NCBI GenBank assembly: GCA_032622095.1
Contig: CP136069.1
Coordinates: 10,868,036-10,932,035 of the forward strand
Length of the DNA: 64,000 nucleotides
DNA from: Siphonodentalium dalli
Taxonomy: Eukaryota; Mollusca; Scaphopoda; Gadilida; Siphonodentaliidae
Direction: 5' to 3'
Position 1 is the first letter of the stretch, and every line of letters begins with the position of its first letter. The notes beneath the pieces are model-generated. The model made no database searches. It was not told where the DNA came from and saw nothing but the letters and a program-made list of their open reading frames with translations. Made by a program: the position numbers and the translations under genes. This document shows positions 56,117 through 64,000 of the stretch, in pieces.

Positions 56117-56430
56117 ATGCTTAAAAAGATTTTTACCTTAATATGTTCACTTTATAAACTTCACTGAGTCATCTTTGTCATGTATTGAGTTTGATATCTG
56201 TTGTTAACAGTTTATAAATCATGTATGTCTCATGTTTGTTATTTTAATTTATGTGTTTATTATCATTAAATAAAGTTGAATTCCTTAAAAAGATTCTTAC
56301 CTCAATGTTTTTATGTTCACTTTATAAACTCCACTGAGTCATCTTTGTCATGTATTGAATTTGATATCTTTTGTTAACAGTTCATAAATTATGTATGTCT
56401 CGTGTTCGTTATTATATTATATACACTTTA
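56117..56430. repeat. ~170-bp tandem duplication
   Basis: Two copies of ATGTTCACTTTATAAACT, CACTGAGTCATCTTTGTCAT and GTTAACAGTT..TAAAT lie in tandem, separated by AATAAAGTTGAATTCC. They differ at scattered positions. Confidence 0.85.
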
Positions 56431-57266
56431 TAGTGTGTTTCAGAACGAAAACAAAATGAATAAAATCAACAAATTTGTAAATTTAAAAACAATTCAAACG
56501 TTGTTGTATTCCATGTCCCAGCCCGGACATATACACCAAATTTCAATAATATTCATTGAGAAACAACGGACCAAACGCCATATAACACCCCGTATGCATC
56601 TTTTATTCCGAGTTGGCCTTTTATTCCGAGTTGGCACGCGCCGATTGGGCGAGTTAGCCCATGGGGCGAGTACGCCGATTCCGACACCTTTTCTATTTGC
56701 AGCAGGTTAAGTTTACGCGTAATTTAATTTACAAAGTTCCCCAATTGGTATCGTAAATAGAGTGACCTTATTTGACAGAGAATGCCTCTGTTATTGATTA
56801 TAAAGTTGCTATACATTAAAAACGACAATTCACATGCTCGTTCAAGCGCAGTAGTCTATTTTCCCCATGTTAAAGGACATCCACAAATACTAAATAACGC
56901 TAACTTACTGCCGAATGTTTTACACGACAACTGTTAACATATTTGGGCTGAATTCATCTGACGCGGTATTATTCCTCAAAATAAACAACAAAACCATCGT
57001 TACTTGGAAATGTAGTTTGGGCTAACATTTACATAAATCCTCCATATCATTATTCCGACACACACGTCAGATGAAAAAGTCACATGAAGTAACCGGCCAA
57101 ATTGGCCGAAATGAACAAGATGCCGTGGATCTCATACAATTCTAAGGGGCAAATATGAGCAATAAATAGCATTCCTTATGTATAGGGAAGTTTTACAGAT
57201 GTGCTACCTGACATGGGAATGTCACGAGATAGGCGCATCTTATCATGTTCCATAAATGAATCATGG
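56431..57266. other. intergenic, nothing recognised
   Basis: It includes a short direct duplication TTTATTCCGAGTTGGC (about 56603 and 56620). The 102-codon frame across it has no recognisable features. Confidence 0.45.
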
Positions 57267-57606
57267 CTGAGAATAAAACATTACTTACCTTTGACCTCAG
57301 ATAACTTAATGGGGGAGTAATAGAGTATATGATCAATAAAGAGCGTTTATTATCATTCCAGAAGATATGTAGTAACATTGGTGGTTGAAGTTTAAATAAT
57401 AGTCTAACACCTATATCCTGATTTGATTTACGACATGTATATAAACACGATGCGACATACATGTGACCTCTGACTAACACTCTTCCTATCAGACAATTGT
57501 TTACATATATTCTAGACTGACAATAAACGCTCATTAATGATCATATAATCTATCAGTCCTCCGTTAAGTCATCTGAGGTCAAAGGTAAGTAATGTTTTAT
57601 TCTCAG
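57267..57606. mobile_element. 340-bp MITE with ~43-bp terminal inverted repeats
   Basis: CTGAGAATAAAACATTACTT opens it and its inverse closes it; the two ~43-bp arms differ at one position as read. An inner inverted pair AATAAAGAGCGTTTATTATC / AATAAACGCTC extends the pairing. No target duplication was found. The right terminus recurs at 63047-63065. Confidence 0.8.
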
Positions 57607-57956
57607 AAATTATTCATTTTCGACTGGGTCGCCAGAAATTTTTGAGAAATATATGTTATTTGACGAGAATATTATTGAAATCGACTAGATATTTGTTTTA
57701 AATCGATCAGGTTTTGGATTTAGGGTTTAGATTTTCTCAAACTGATTTCGATTTATCATTTGTTATGGCCGTTAGTTGTAAAAAATAATGGGAATTGCCG
57801 TCAACCAAAGTTGTATTTTGAAATAAAAGTGTCTTTGAAGTATTTTTCCCAGACTTGTATTTCCTCGGTGTGACTAAACACCACCCGGACCAGCCCGGAC
57901 CAGCCCGGACCGCCCATATGGACTATATGAGTGATTTTAAGGGCAATCTAAGTGCA
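57588..57956. repeat. segment duplicated at 63047-63416, copy 1
   Basis: About 369 bp, nearly identical to 63047-63416 and in the same orientation. It ends in CCCGGACCAG decamers (one fewer in copy 2) and GACTATATGAGTGATTTTAA. Confidence 0.92.
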
Positions 57957-58425
57957 GGGGTGTCATGGAAACGCACTCAGGGTCGCTATTAGCCCTCAAA
58001 ATGCCGGCATCGGCGAATATGTTCGCCGCGAATGAAGCTAACAGCCCGGACCGCCCCTGCTGCGTCTAGGGGTGATTTTAGTGTCCATATCTGTGCGAGG
58101 GTGTTAATGAATCCCAAATACGCACGGAGACGGGTCAAGGTCAAACAGAAGTGCTGTTATTAACCCCTAAACGTGCCAAATTCAGTCAGAATTACAAAAT
58201 TGTGCCCCCAATAAACAAACTCACAGCCCGGACCCCCTTAATGTCCTCGTAATTCTAATAACTTCTTACATATGTGTTGCGGAACTACCCTCGACTACAC
58301 TCAAACGAGAAACGAGGGCGAGTCGCCCACGAAAGCCTGGCAATTAACCCCAAAAATGCCGCCATCGCCGAATATGTTTATCGATAACGACGTTGACAGC
58401 CCGGACCAGCCCGGGCCGGCCCTGT
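57885..58425. repeat. degenerate CCCGGACC-rich repeats
   Basis: AGCCCGGACC decamers at 57893-57913 are followed by three longer diverged paragraphs (about 57985-58060, 58160-58240, 58340-58425), each ending in ACAGCCCGGACC. The last merges into the end of the Gypsy pol frame. Confidence 0.7.
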
Positions 58426-59330
58426 GGTAGAAATTTACCTCTTCCATGCACTCATCGATCTCACAATTTTCGGTCATAAGAGGCGCTCTCTCGAGACAAT
58501 CAGACACGGCCATGTCTTTGCCCGGAACATACTCTGCTTTGGCGCTAACTCGCATGAGCCTCAATAGCAATCGCTGACATCGAAGTGGGGCTTTATCGAT
58601 ATCAGACTTATTGATAATTGGTACTAACGGCCTATTATCCGTTAGTAAGGTAAATGAAGGCAAGCCGACAAGATACCTGGCGAATTTTTCACATGCCCAA
58701 ACTCCGGCTAAGCATTCTTTCTCGATCTGAGCCCACTTTTGTTCCGAATTAGTCAGCGTTCTTGAGCAAAAAGCCACTGGCGCTAACTTGGAACCAATTT
58801 TGATGAAAAGAGCTCCACCCAGACCATAGCTTGAGGAGTGCGCACTCACCACTACAGGTTTACTCTGGTCATAGTAAGTTAATGTCGGAGCGGTAGTTAA
58901 TTTTAGTTTCACCGCTTCGAATGCTCTCTCCTGTTCGGGTCCCCAGAACCTAACAATCTCACCTTTTAAAAGATTAGTGACTGGAGCCAGCATGTTAGAC
59001 AAATTTGGAACATACCTGCCCAAGTAGTTTATCATTCTCAGCATTCTTTGCAGCTCAGAAACCGTTTCCGGCGGCTTCAAATCCATAACTGCTTGAACTC
59101 GCTCTGGATTTGGGGTAATCCCAACTTTATATAAAATGTGCCCAAAGAATTTTATCTGAGATTTACTAAACTCACATTTTTCTCTGTTCAGCTTTAACCC
59201 CGATTCTTTCATACGCTCCATTATCTTGGCCAGGTGTTCGTCGTGTTGACTTTGATCCTTACTGTATACGATGCAGTCGTCTATAAGACAATCCACCCTT
59301 CCAAGCCATCGAGCATTTCGACCATCTTGC
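58426..59330 (-). pseudogene. pol: Gypsy reverse transcriptase C-terminus and RNase H
   Basis: It begins with the DD catalytic motif ([13 protein letters not shown]), then [18 protein letters not shown] and [19 protein letters not shown] (RT thumb/connection). The RNase H part has [33 protein letters not shown] and LLTDNRPL. Downstream it degenerates; no HHCC or DDE integrase follows. The open frame actually stops at 58301, inside the CCCGGACC repeats. Confidence 0.88.
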
Positions 59331-60687
59331 GCTGAATAATTTCTGGCGCCGACGTGATTCCTTGGGGGACGCGACGCCAAGCGAACCTACCGAATGTCGT
59401 CAAGGGGACGCTGTCTGGATCCAGAGGAATCTGAGTAAAACCTCCGCTTGCGTCTAGACGGCTGAAAACAGTCATACCTACCAACTTAGGTGAGATGTCA
59501 TCCAGATTTGGCATCATGTACCTTTCCCTTTTGATTGACTCATTAACACGTTTAACGTCAACACATATTCGAACCTTACCTGACGGTTTCAAAACTGGAA
59601 CCATGGGAGCGCACCAATCAGTCGGCTCAGTAACTGGAATAATTACCTTAGTTTCAACCAGACGATCAAGTTCTTCCTTCACCTTTTCCATCAGCGGAAA
59701 TGGAATCCGGCGGGGTGTGGCTACGCTATATGGTATGGCACCGGGTTCTAGTTCAATCCTCACAGGAGAGCAGTTAACCAACCCACTAGTACCAAATACC
59801 TCCTCATGATCTTCTTCGGTCCGTTTCACAAGGCTTAATGTGGAAGCAGCACCCCTACCAAGCAAATTACTCTGGTGGTCTCCTTTCACTACAAAAACCC
59901 TGAATGTGTAACGTTTACCCTCCCGGAAAACCTCCGCGGTAAATTGGCCTCGACAAATAACCTCACCCCCGGGACTCTTCAAGACTGAAGACACTGGCTT
60001 AAGTTTGGGCTTGTTTTTCAATTTCGAGTAAGTAAGCTCAGACAGGACCGCCGTGGCATCTGCCCCCGTATCAATCTTAAAACTCACATTCGTATCGCAT
60101 ATTCTCAACTTTGTAATCCACGGCTCACTCTCTCTAGAATCATAATTACACGTAACAGTTCCCAAATAATAGTTCTCGGCTGTTGCTTCATCAGACTCCT
60201 CGTGAGTTTCAGTAACCTCTCTAACATTCCGTCGCTTATTCCGACAGCAAACAGCGAAGTGGTTAAACAGGTGACAGATTCGACATCTTTTTCCTTTTGC
60301 CGCGCAAACTTGATCCTTTCCGTGAAACCGATTACACGAACCACACCTTTTATTACCAGGTTGATTTCCATGTTGAGGATAGTATATATTATCTGCCTGT
60401 CTCTGAGTGCGAACAAACGGTTTCGATTTCTGGTATTTACCACGCACTTCCTCTATATTTCTTGACAAATCTTTGATCTTACCCTTCACGAGTTCACTTT
60501 GGCGAGTCAGCGCTACAGCGTTGTCCAGGGTTAAGTCGGCCTCCGACTGCATTTTCTCCGACAGTTCTTTGTCTATAATCCCGATCACTATCCGGTCCCG
60601 GATATGTTCAGATTTTCTGTCCTTGAAATCACAATGCTCCGAAAGTTCATATATACAAACTTCGAATATATTGTTCCATAGATTCAC
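59281..60687 (-). pseudogene. pol: Gypsy gag C-terminus, protease and N-terminal reverse transcriptase
   Basis: It has a zinc-knuckle pair (CGSC.. and CRICHLFNHFAVCC, the latter C-x2-C-x4-H-x4-C). Next comes an aspartic protease active site FKIDTGAD, then RT motifs KPSGKVRICVDVKRVN, SRLDASGGF (first catalytic Asp) and [19 protein letters not shown]. The apparent ATG start is not the real one; the frame continues gag. The frame is lost just before the second catalytic motif, near 59.29-59.38 kb. Confidence 0.88.
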
Positions 60688-60991
60688 CTAACTGCTGTGA
60701 TCGATTGTAGAATCTAGCCCGTTCATGAATAATATTCCGTTTCGGAATGAAGTGTGCATCAAACTTTGATAATACAATATCGAAAGTATCTTTTTCCCTA
60801 TTTGTTAAAGTAAACGATTGAAAAATGTTCTCTGCCTCACGTCCCATCGAATAGATCAACGATGAGACTTGCACTTTCCCGCTCTCTGCGTCCAACTCAG
60901 AAGCAGTCCTGTATCGGGAAAAACGAGCTTTCCATTCCGACCAAGCCGTAGGACAAGTAAAATCAAACGATTTCGGTGGTTGAAACGGCAT
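60647..60991 (-). pseudogene. gag: Gypsy gag, N-terminal part (frameshifted)
   Basis: It starts at ATG 60991 with MPFQPPKSFDF, then W-x2-W-like CPTAWSEWKARF and LIYSMGREAENIF, typical of Ty3/Gypsy capsid proteins in marine animals. After EQYIRSLY the frame goes to a stop while the downstream frame resumes in register, marking a frameshift at about 60650-60690. Confidence 0.85.
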
Positions 60992-61032
60992 AATGCAGCA
61001 GATAATAGTCCAATATCGTTCACTTAGGTAAA

Positions 61033-61049
61033 GTTTACTTCTGACACCA
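61033..61049 (-). other. candidate primer-binding site
   Basis: TGGTGTCAGAAGTAAAC follows the LTR end. The first nine bases and the following AGT fit complementarity to the 3' end of a tRNA-Leu, a primer used by several retroelements. It lies about 40 bp before the gag start. Confidence 0.5.
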
Positions 61050-61262
61050 TGTTCGGGATGCTCGAGTCAAGGTATATGTTAAAGTATACAGTATTTTATT
61101 CTCATCTCATGACGGCTATCACACATTCCCAGATTCCCGCTTTCTCACATCAATTATACTGCAACATATACTTTGTAGGTACCGCCCATTCATTGCAGGA
61201 ATACGTCAGTCAAACTCAGTTGTATTCTTACTCCAACAACCCCCCCCCCCCACAGGGTTACA
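61050..61262 (-). repeat. probable 5' LTR of the Gypsy element
   Basis: On the minus strand it starts TGTAACCCTG and ends CCGAACA, immediately before the primer-binding site. It contains AATAAAATACTG, a candidate polyadenylation signal, and a 14-base G run. No second LTR is present for comparison, so the start is inferred from the TG..CA rule. Confidence 0.5.
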
Positions 61263-61496
61263 ATAGTATAGTATATAATTAACCTCAAAATGGAGAGCAT
61301 ACATGATATATTATAATGTGTAATGTGAAATAAATAATTGTCCACGAATACAGGTTCTGTACACATGATTGTGTTAGTATTTACATAATTCACTATATTC
61401 ATTCAGCCAGGATTCGCGTATGTTTGCCTGTCACGTGGTCTACAAATATGTACAGGCCTGAGCATATTAGGCCTGAGCATATTGTGCCGAACATTT

Positions 61497-61589
61497 GCAG
61501 AATGAGGTCTTCAGAGGGTTAATTTAATGATGATACCACGCACAGCGTGCTAGCATCACCAAATTCACCACCTGGGGACCTCATACTGC
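61497..61589. mobile_element. solo family B hairpin
   Basis: GCAGAATGAGGTCTTCAGAG and the inverted partner ending CCTCATACTGC form the same hairpin as at 6451-6543, but no second hairpin or outer terminus is visible nearby. Confidence 0.7.
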
Positions 61590-61890
61590 ATGGCCTCATC
61601 TGCTATATAGACGTATAGACTCAGTACAAGGTGACACCGAAAGCACGTTACGGTGAGTGACTCGCCACAACATCCTGTTTAGAGCATATCATACTGTGTG
61701 TGTATATATATATATAAGAAAGGTGTGCCATCTACATACCTCAACATCCTGTTTAGAGCAGATCACGCTCGTATTATCTACATTTCCAATAAAAAGAAAT
61801 TCTTATTTAAACTGGACGATCGCTGACTGTTTAACATTAGGCGATGGCAGTTTGCACGTTATATGGACTGGTCCTTGTATTCTTAACAGG

Positions 61891-62645
61891 TATTTAGCTT
61901 CCATGTATGTAATCTGTCGATAATTACCGTTTAGTGTGATCACCAGAATCGTCCTTGTATTCTTAACAGGTATTTAGCTTACATGTATGTAATCTGTCGA
62001 TAATTACCGTTTAGTGTGATCACCACAATCGTTCTTGTATTCTTAACAGGTATTTAGCTTACATGTATGTAATCTGTCGATAATTACCGTTTAGTGTGAT
62101 CACCAGAATCGTCCTTGTATTCTTAACAGGTATTTAGCTTACATTTATGTAATCTGTCGATAATTACCGTTTAGTGTGATCACCACAATCGTTCTTGTAT
62201 TCTTAACAGGTATTTAGCTTACATGTATGTAATCTGTCGATAATTACCGTTTAGTGTGACCACCACAATCGTTCTTGTATTCTTAACAGGTATTTAGCTT
62301 ACATGTATGTAATCTGTCGATAATTACCGTTTAGTGTGACCACCACAATTGTCCTTGTATTCGTAACAGGTATTTAGCTTACATGTATGTAATCTGTCGA
62401 TAATTACCGTTTAGTGTGACCACCACAATTGTCCTTGTATTCTTAACAGGTATTTAGCTTACATGTATGTAATCTGTCGATAATTACCGTTTAGTGTGAT
62501 CACCACAATCGTCCTTGTATTCTTAACAGGTATTCAGCTTACATGTATCTATGTAATCTGTCGATAATTACCGTTTAGTGTGACCACCACAATCGTCCTT
62601 GTATTCTTAACAGGTATTTAGCTTACATGTATGTAATCTGTCGTA
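61891..62645. repeat. 80-bp tandem repeat, ~10 copies
   Basis: TATTTAGCTT starts at 61891, 61971, 62051, 62131, 62211, 62291, 62371 and 62451, then (as TATTCAGCTT) at 62531 and at 62615 after a 4-bp insertion. Early units alternate CACCAGAATCGTCC with CACCACAATCGTTC, a dimer pattern. Confidence 0.96.
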
Positions 62646-62844
62646 ATATTTGTGGAGAAGATATTGGTAATGGATGCCATTTTTTAATTATCTGCAATGA
62701 ATTGAAACAAATGCGCCAGACGTACATCCCCAGATAATCACACACACTCTGCATTCACATAATTAGCTTCCTTAAGAATCAGTACAAATCGCGATACGGT
62801 TACACGATTGTTTAGGGATGTTCATCGGGCAATAACTGAATGGG

Positions 62845-63024
62845 CCACTTCACACAAAGCGACGAACACCACGTCACTCCAAGCCGATCGTGTGCATGCA
62901 TTGTATGTGGTGTCCACTTCACACAAAGCGATGAACACCACGTCACTCCAAGCCGATCGTGTGCATGCATTGTATGTGGTGTCCACTTCACACAAAGCGA
63001 TGAACACCACGTCACTCCAAGCTG
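62845..63024. repeat. 69-bp tandem repeat, ~2.6 copies
   Basis: It is the same unit as at 30041-30705 (CCACTTCACACAAAGCGATG). Flanks on both sides match copy 1, so copy-number change happened within otherwise aligned sequence. Confidence 0.95.
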
Positions 63025-63046
63025 CGTGTTGTTATTGGGAAAATGT

Positions 63047-63416
63047 GTAATGTTTTATTCTCAGAAATTATTCTTTTTCGACTGGGTCGCCCGAAATTTT
63101 TGAGAAATATATGTTATTTGACGAGAATATTATTGAAATCGACTAGACATTTTTTTTAAATCGATCAGGTTTTGGATTTAGGGTTTAGATTTTCTCAAAC
63201 TGATTTCGATTAATCATATGTTATGGCTTTTAGTTGTAAAAAATAATGTCTATGGAAGGGCACTTGCTGTCCACCAAAGTTGTATTTTGAAATAAAAGTG
63301 TCTTTGAAGTATTTTTTCCCAGACTTGTATTTCCTCGGTGTGACTAAACACCGCCCGGACCAGCCCGGACCGCCCATATGGACTATATGAGTGATTTTAA
63401 GGGCAATATAAGTGCA
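63047..63416. repeat. segment duplicated at 57588-57956, copy 2
   Basis: It is about 370 bp with scattered substitutions relative to copy 1, beginning inside the right TIR of the MITE at 57267-57606. Confidence 0.92.
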
Positions 63417-63906
63417 TTTAATATGTAATAAACAATAATAAATTTTAACAAAAGTTCCCGGACCCCTGTGCTTCATTCTATTATTTCTGATACTGTCGAT
63501 TCTGATCCGTCCAGGTGCGCAATTAGTATGGTCAGATCCTGATGTACAGGTCTGTTCCAGTGGTTCCAGATATGAGTACTACTGTGTGGGAGACAACTTC
63601 TGTTGTGGGTCGACAAAGTGCTGTGGGTGAGTGTGTGTGCTTGCAACTCTCCCTCATTTTCTGGTCAATTTTACAAAGCATCATCATCGTCGCCATCACC
63701 ACAACTCTCCACTTTGATCGAAATGTTGCAGGACCATTTAATGTTCGAGTCACCGTCTATTATTATTTTATAGTGCCTTGATATACTGTTTTAATAACAA
63801 TCAATGACATAAAATATGATTAAAATACTATAATTCATCACCATTCATCACAGAACGTATGTATCTCAGATGGAGCCAAAAGAGTAATAGAAACCCGGCC
63901 TGATAA
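63417..63906. other. intergenic, nothing recognised
   Basis: Short frames on both strands near 63540-63780 have no recognisable features. Confidence 0.45.
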
Positions 63907-63908
63907 TA

Positions 63909-64000
63909 TGTGACCCGCCATATCAAATCCAGTCGTAAGTCGGGATTTGTTTTACCCTGTGCCAATGCATTCTCTTATATATGCGAGTCGACCATAGGTC
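63909..64000. mobile_element. family D MITE, cut by window end
   Basis: The left end TGTGACCCGCCATATCAAAT and the first arm of the core hairpin (GCCAATGCATTCTC onward) are present, with TA at 63907-63908. Confidence 0.85.

Larger units (their letters stand above)
58426..61262 (-). mobile_element. truncated Ty3/Gypsy retrotransposon
   Basis: Read on the minus strand: probable 5' LTR (61050-61262), primer-binding site (61033-61049), gag, protease, reverse transcriptase and RNase H, in Ty3/Gypsy order. No integrase, polypurine tract or 3' LTR is seen; the pol frame runs into CCCGGACC-rich repeats. Two frameshifts (about 60.65-60.69 kb and 59.29-59.38 kb) break it. It is therefore an inactive 5' fragment. 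Motifs are described in the component entries. Confidence 0.9.
61713..63038. repeat. block duplicated at 29549-30720, copy 2
   Basis: Same orientation and order as copy 1. It carries an expanded 80-bp array (61889-62645) and a contracted 69-bp array (62845-63020). It abuts the second segment duplication at 63047. Confidence 0.9.

Noticed and set aside
57193-57534. 113-codon minus-strand frame as a gene
   Set aside because: It lies mostly within a MITE with long inverted repeats and shows no protein family features.

Overview
The window is nuclear DNA of a eukaryote. It is AT-rich and repeat-dense, has long introns with GT/AG boundaries, and shows no operons or prokaryotic signals. A ciliary gene with clear animal orthologs, a Ty3/Gypsy fragment of a type common in marine invertebrates, and dense MITEs suggest a marine lophotrochozoan, perhaps a bivalve mollusc. 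That species-level guess is inference. The bulk of the window is repeats.

Region 1 (1-20.7 kb) holds the 5' half of one recognisable gene, CFAP157, on the minus strand. Five exons (20412-20560, 11499-11620, 9241-9390, 5453-5606, 2185-2452) join with compatible phases into 281 codons. The gene runs out of the window on the left. Its introns are filled with foldback MITEs of several families: TTAA-flanked (piggyBac-like), TA-flanked palindromes (mariner-like) and 8-bp-TSD elements (hAT-like). They also hold tandem repeats, a 3.87-kb element with 26-bp inverted termini, and two tandem amplifications of exon-end/splice-donor sequence.

Region 2 (20.7-31.5 kb) has no gene I recognise. It holds a long palindrome, a tRNA-derived SINE pair, diverged tandem paragraphs, more hairpin MITEs, and a block (29.55-30.72 kb) with a LINE-like zinc-knuckle remnant followed by a 69-bp tandem repeat.

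Region 3 (31561-52181) is one uninterrupted array of about 382 copies of a 54-bp monomer, with higher-order structure. Because 54 is divisible by 3 and one frame per strand has no stop, very long open frames appear on both strands. They behave like repeat artefacts rather than genes.

Region 4 (52.2-64 kb) holds a LINE 3' fragment, diverged interspersed repeats, and a broken Ty3/Gypsy element on the minus strand (gag, protease, RT, RNase H; two frameshifts; probable 5' LTR and primer-binding site; no integrase or 3' LTR). It ends with a second copy of the 29.55-30.72 kb block in the same orientation, differing in repeat copy number. The two copies bracket the giant array.

The most interesting items are the 54-bp megasatellite and its higher-order blocks, a hairpin core shared by MITEs with different outer termini and target sites, and the repeated duplication of CFAP157 exon ends with their splice donors. 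All comparisons were made by eye; no alignment or database search was run.
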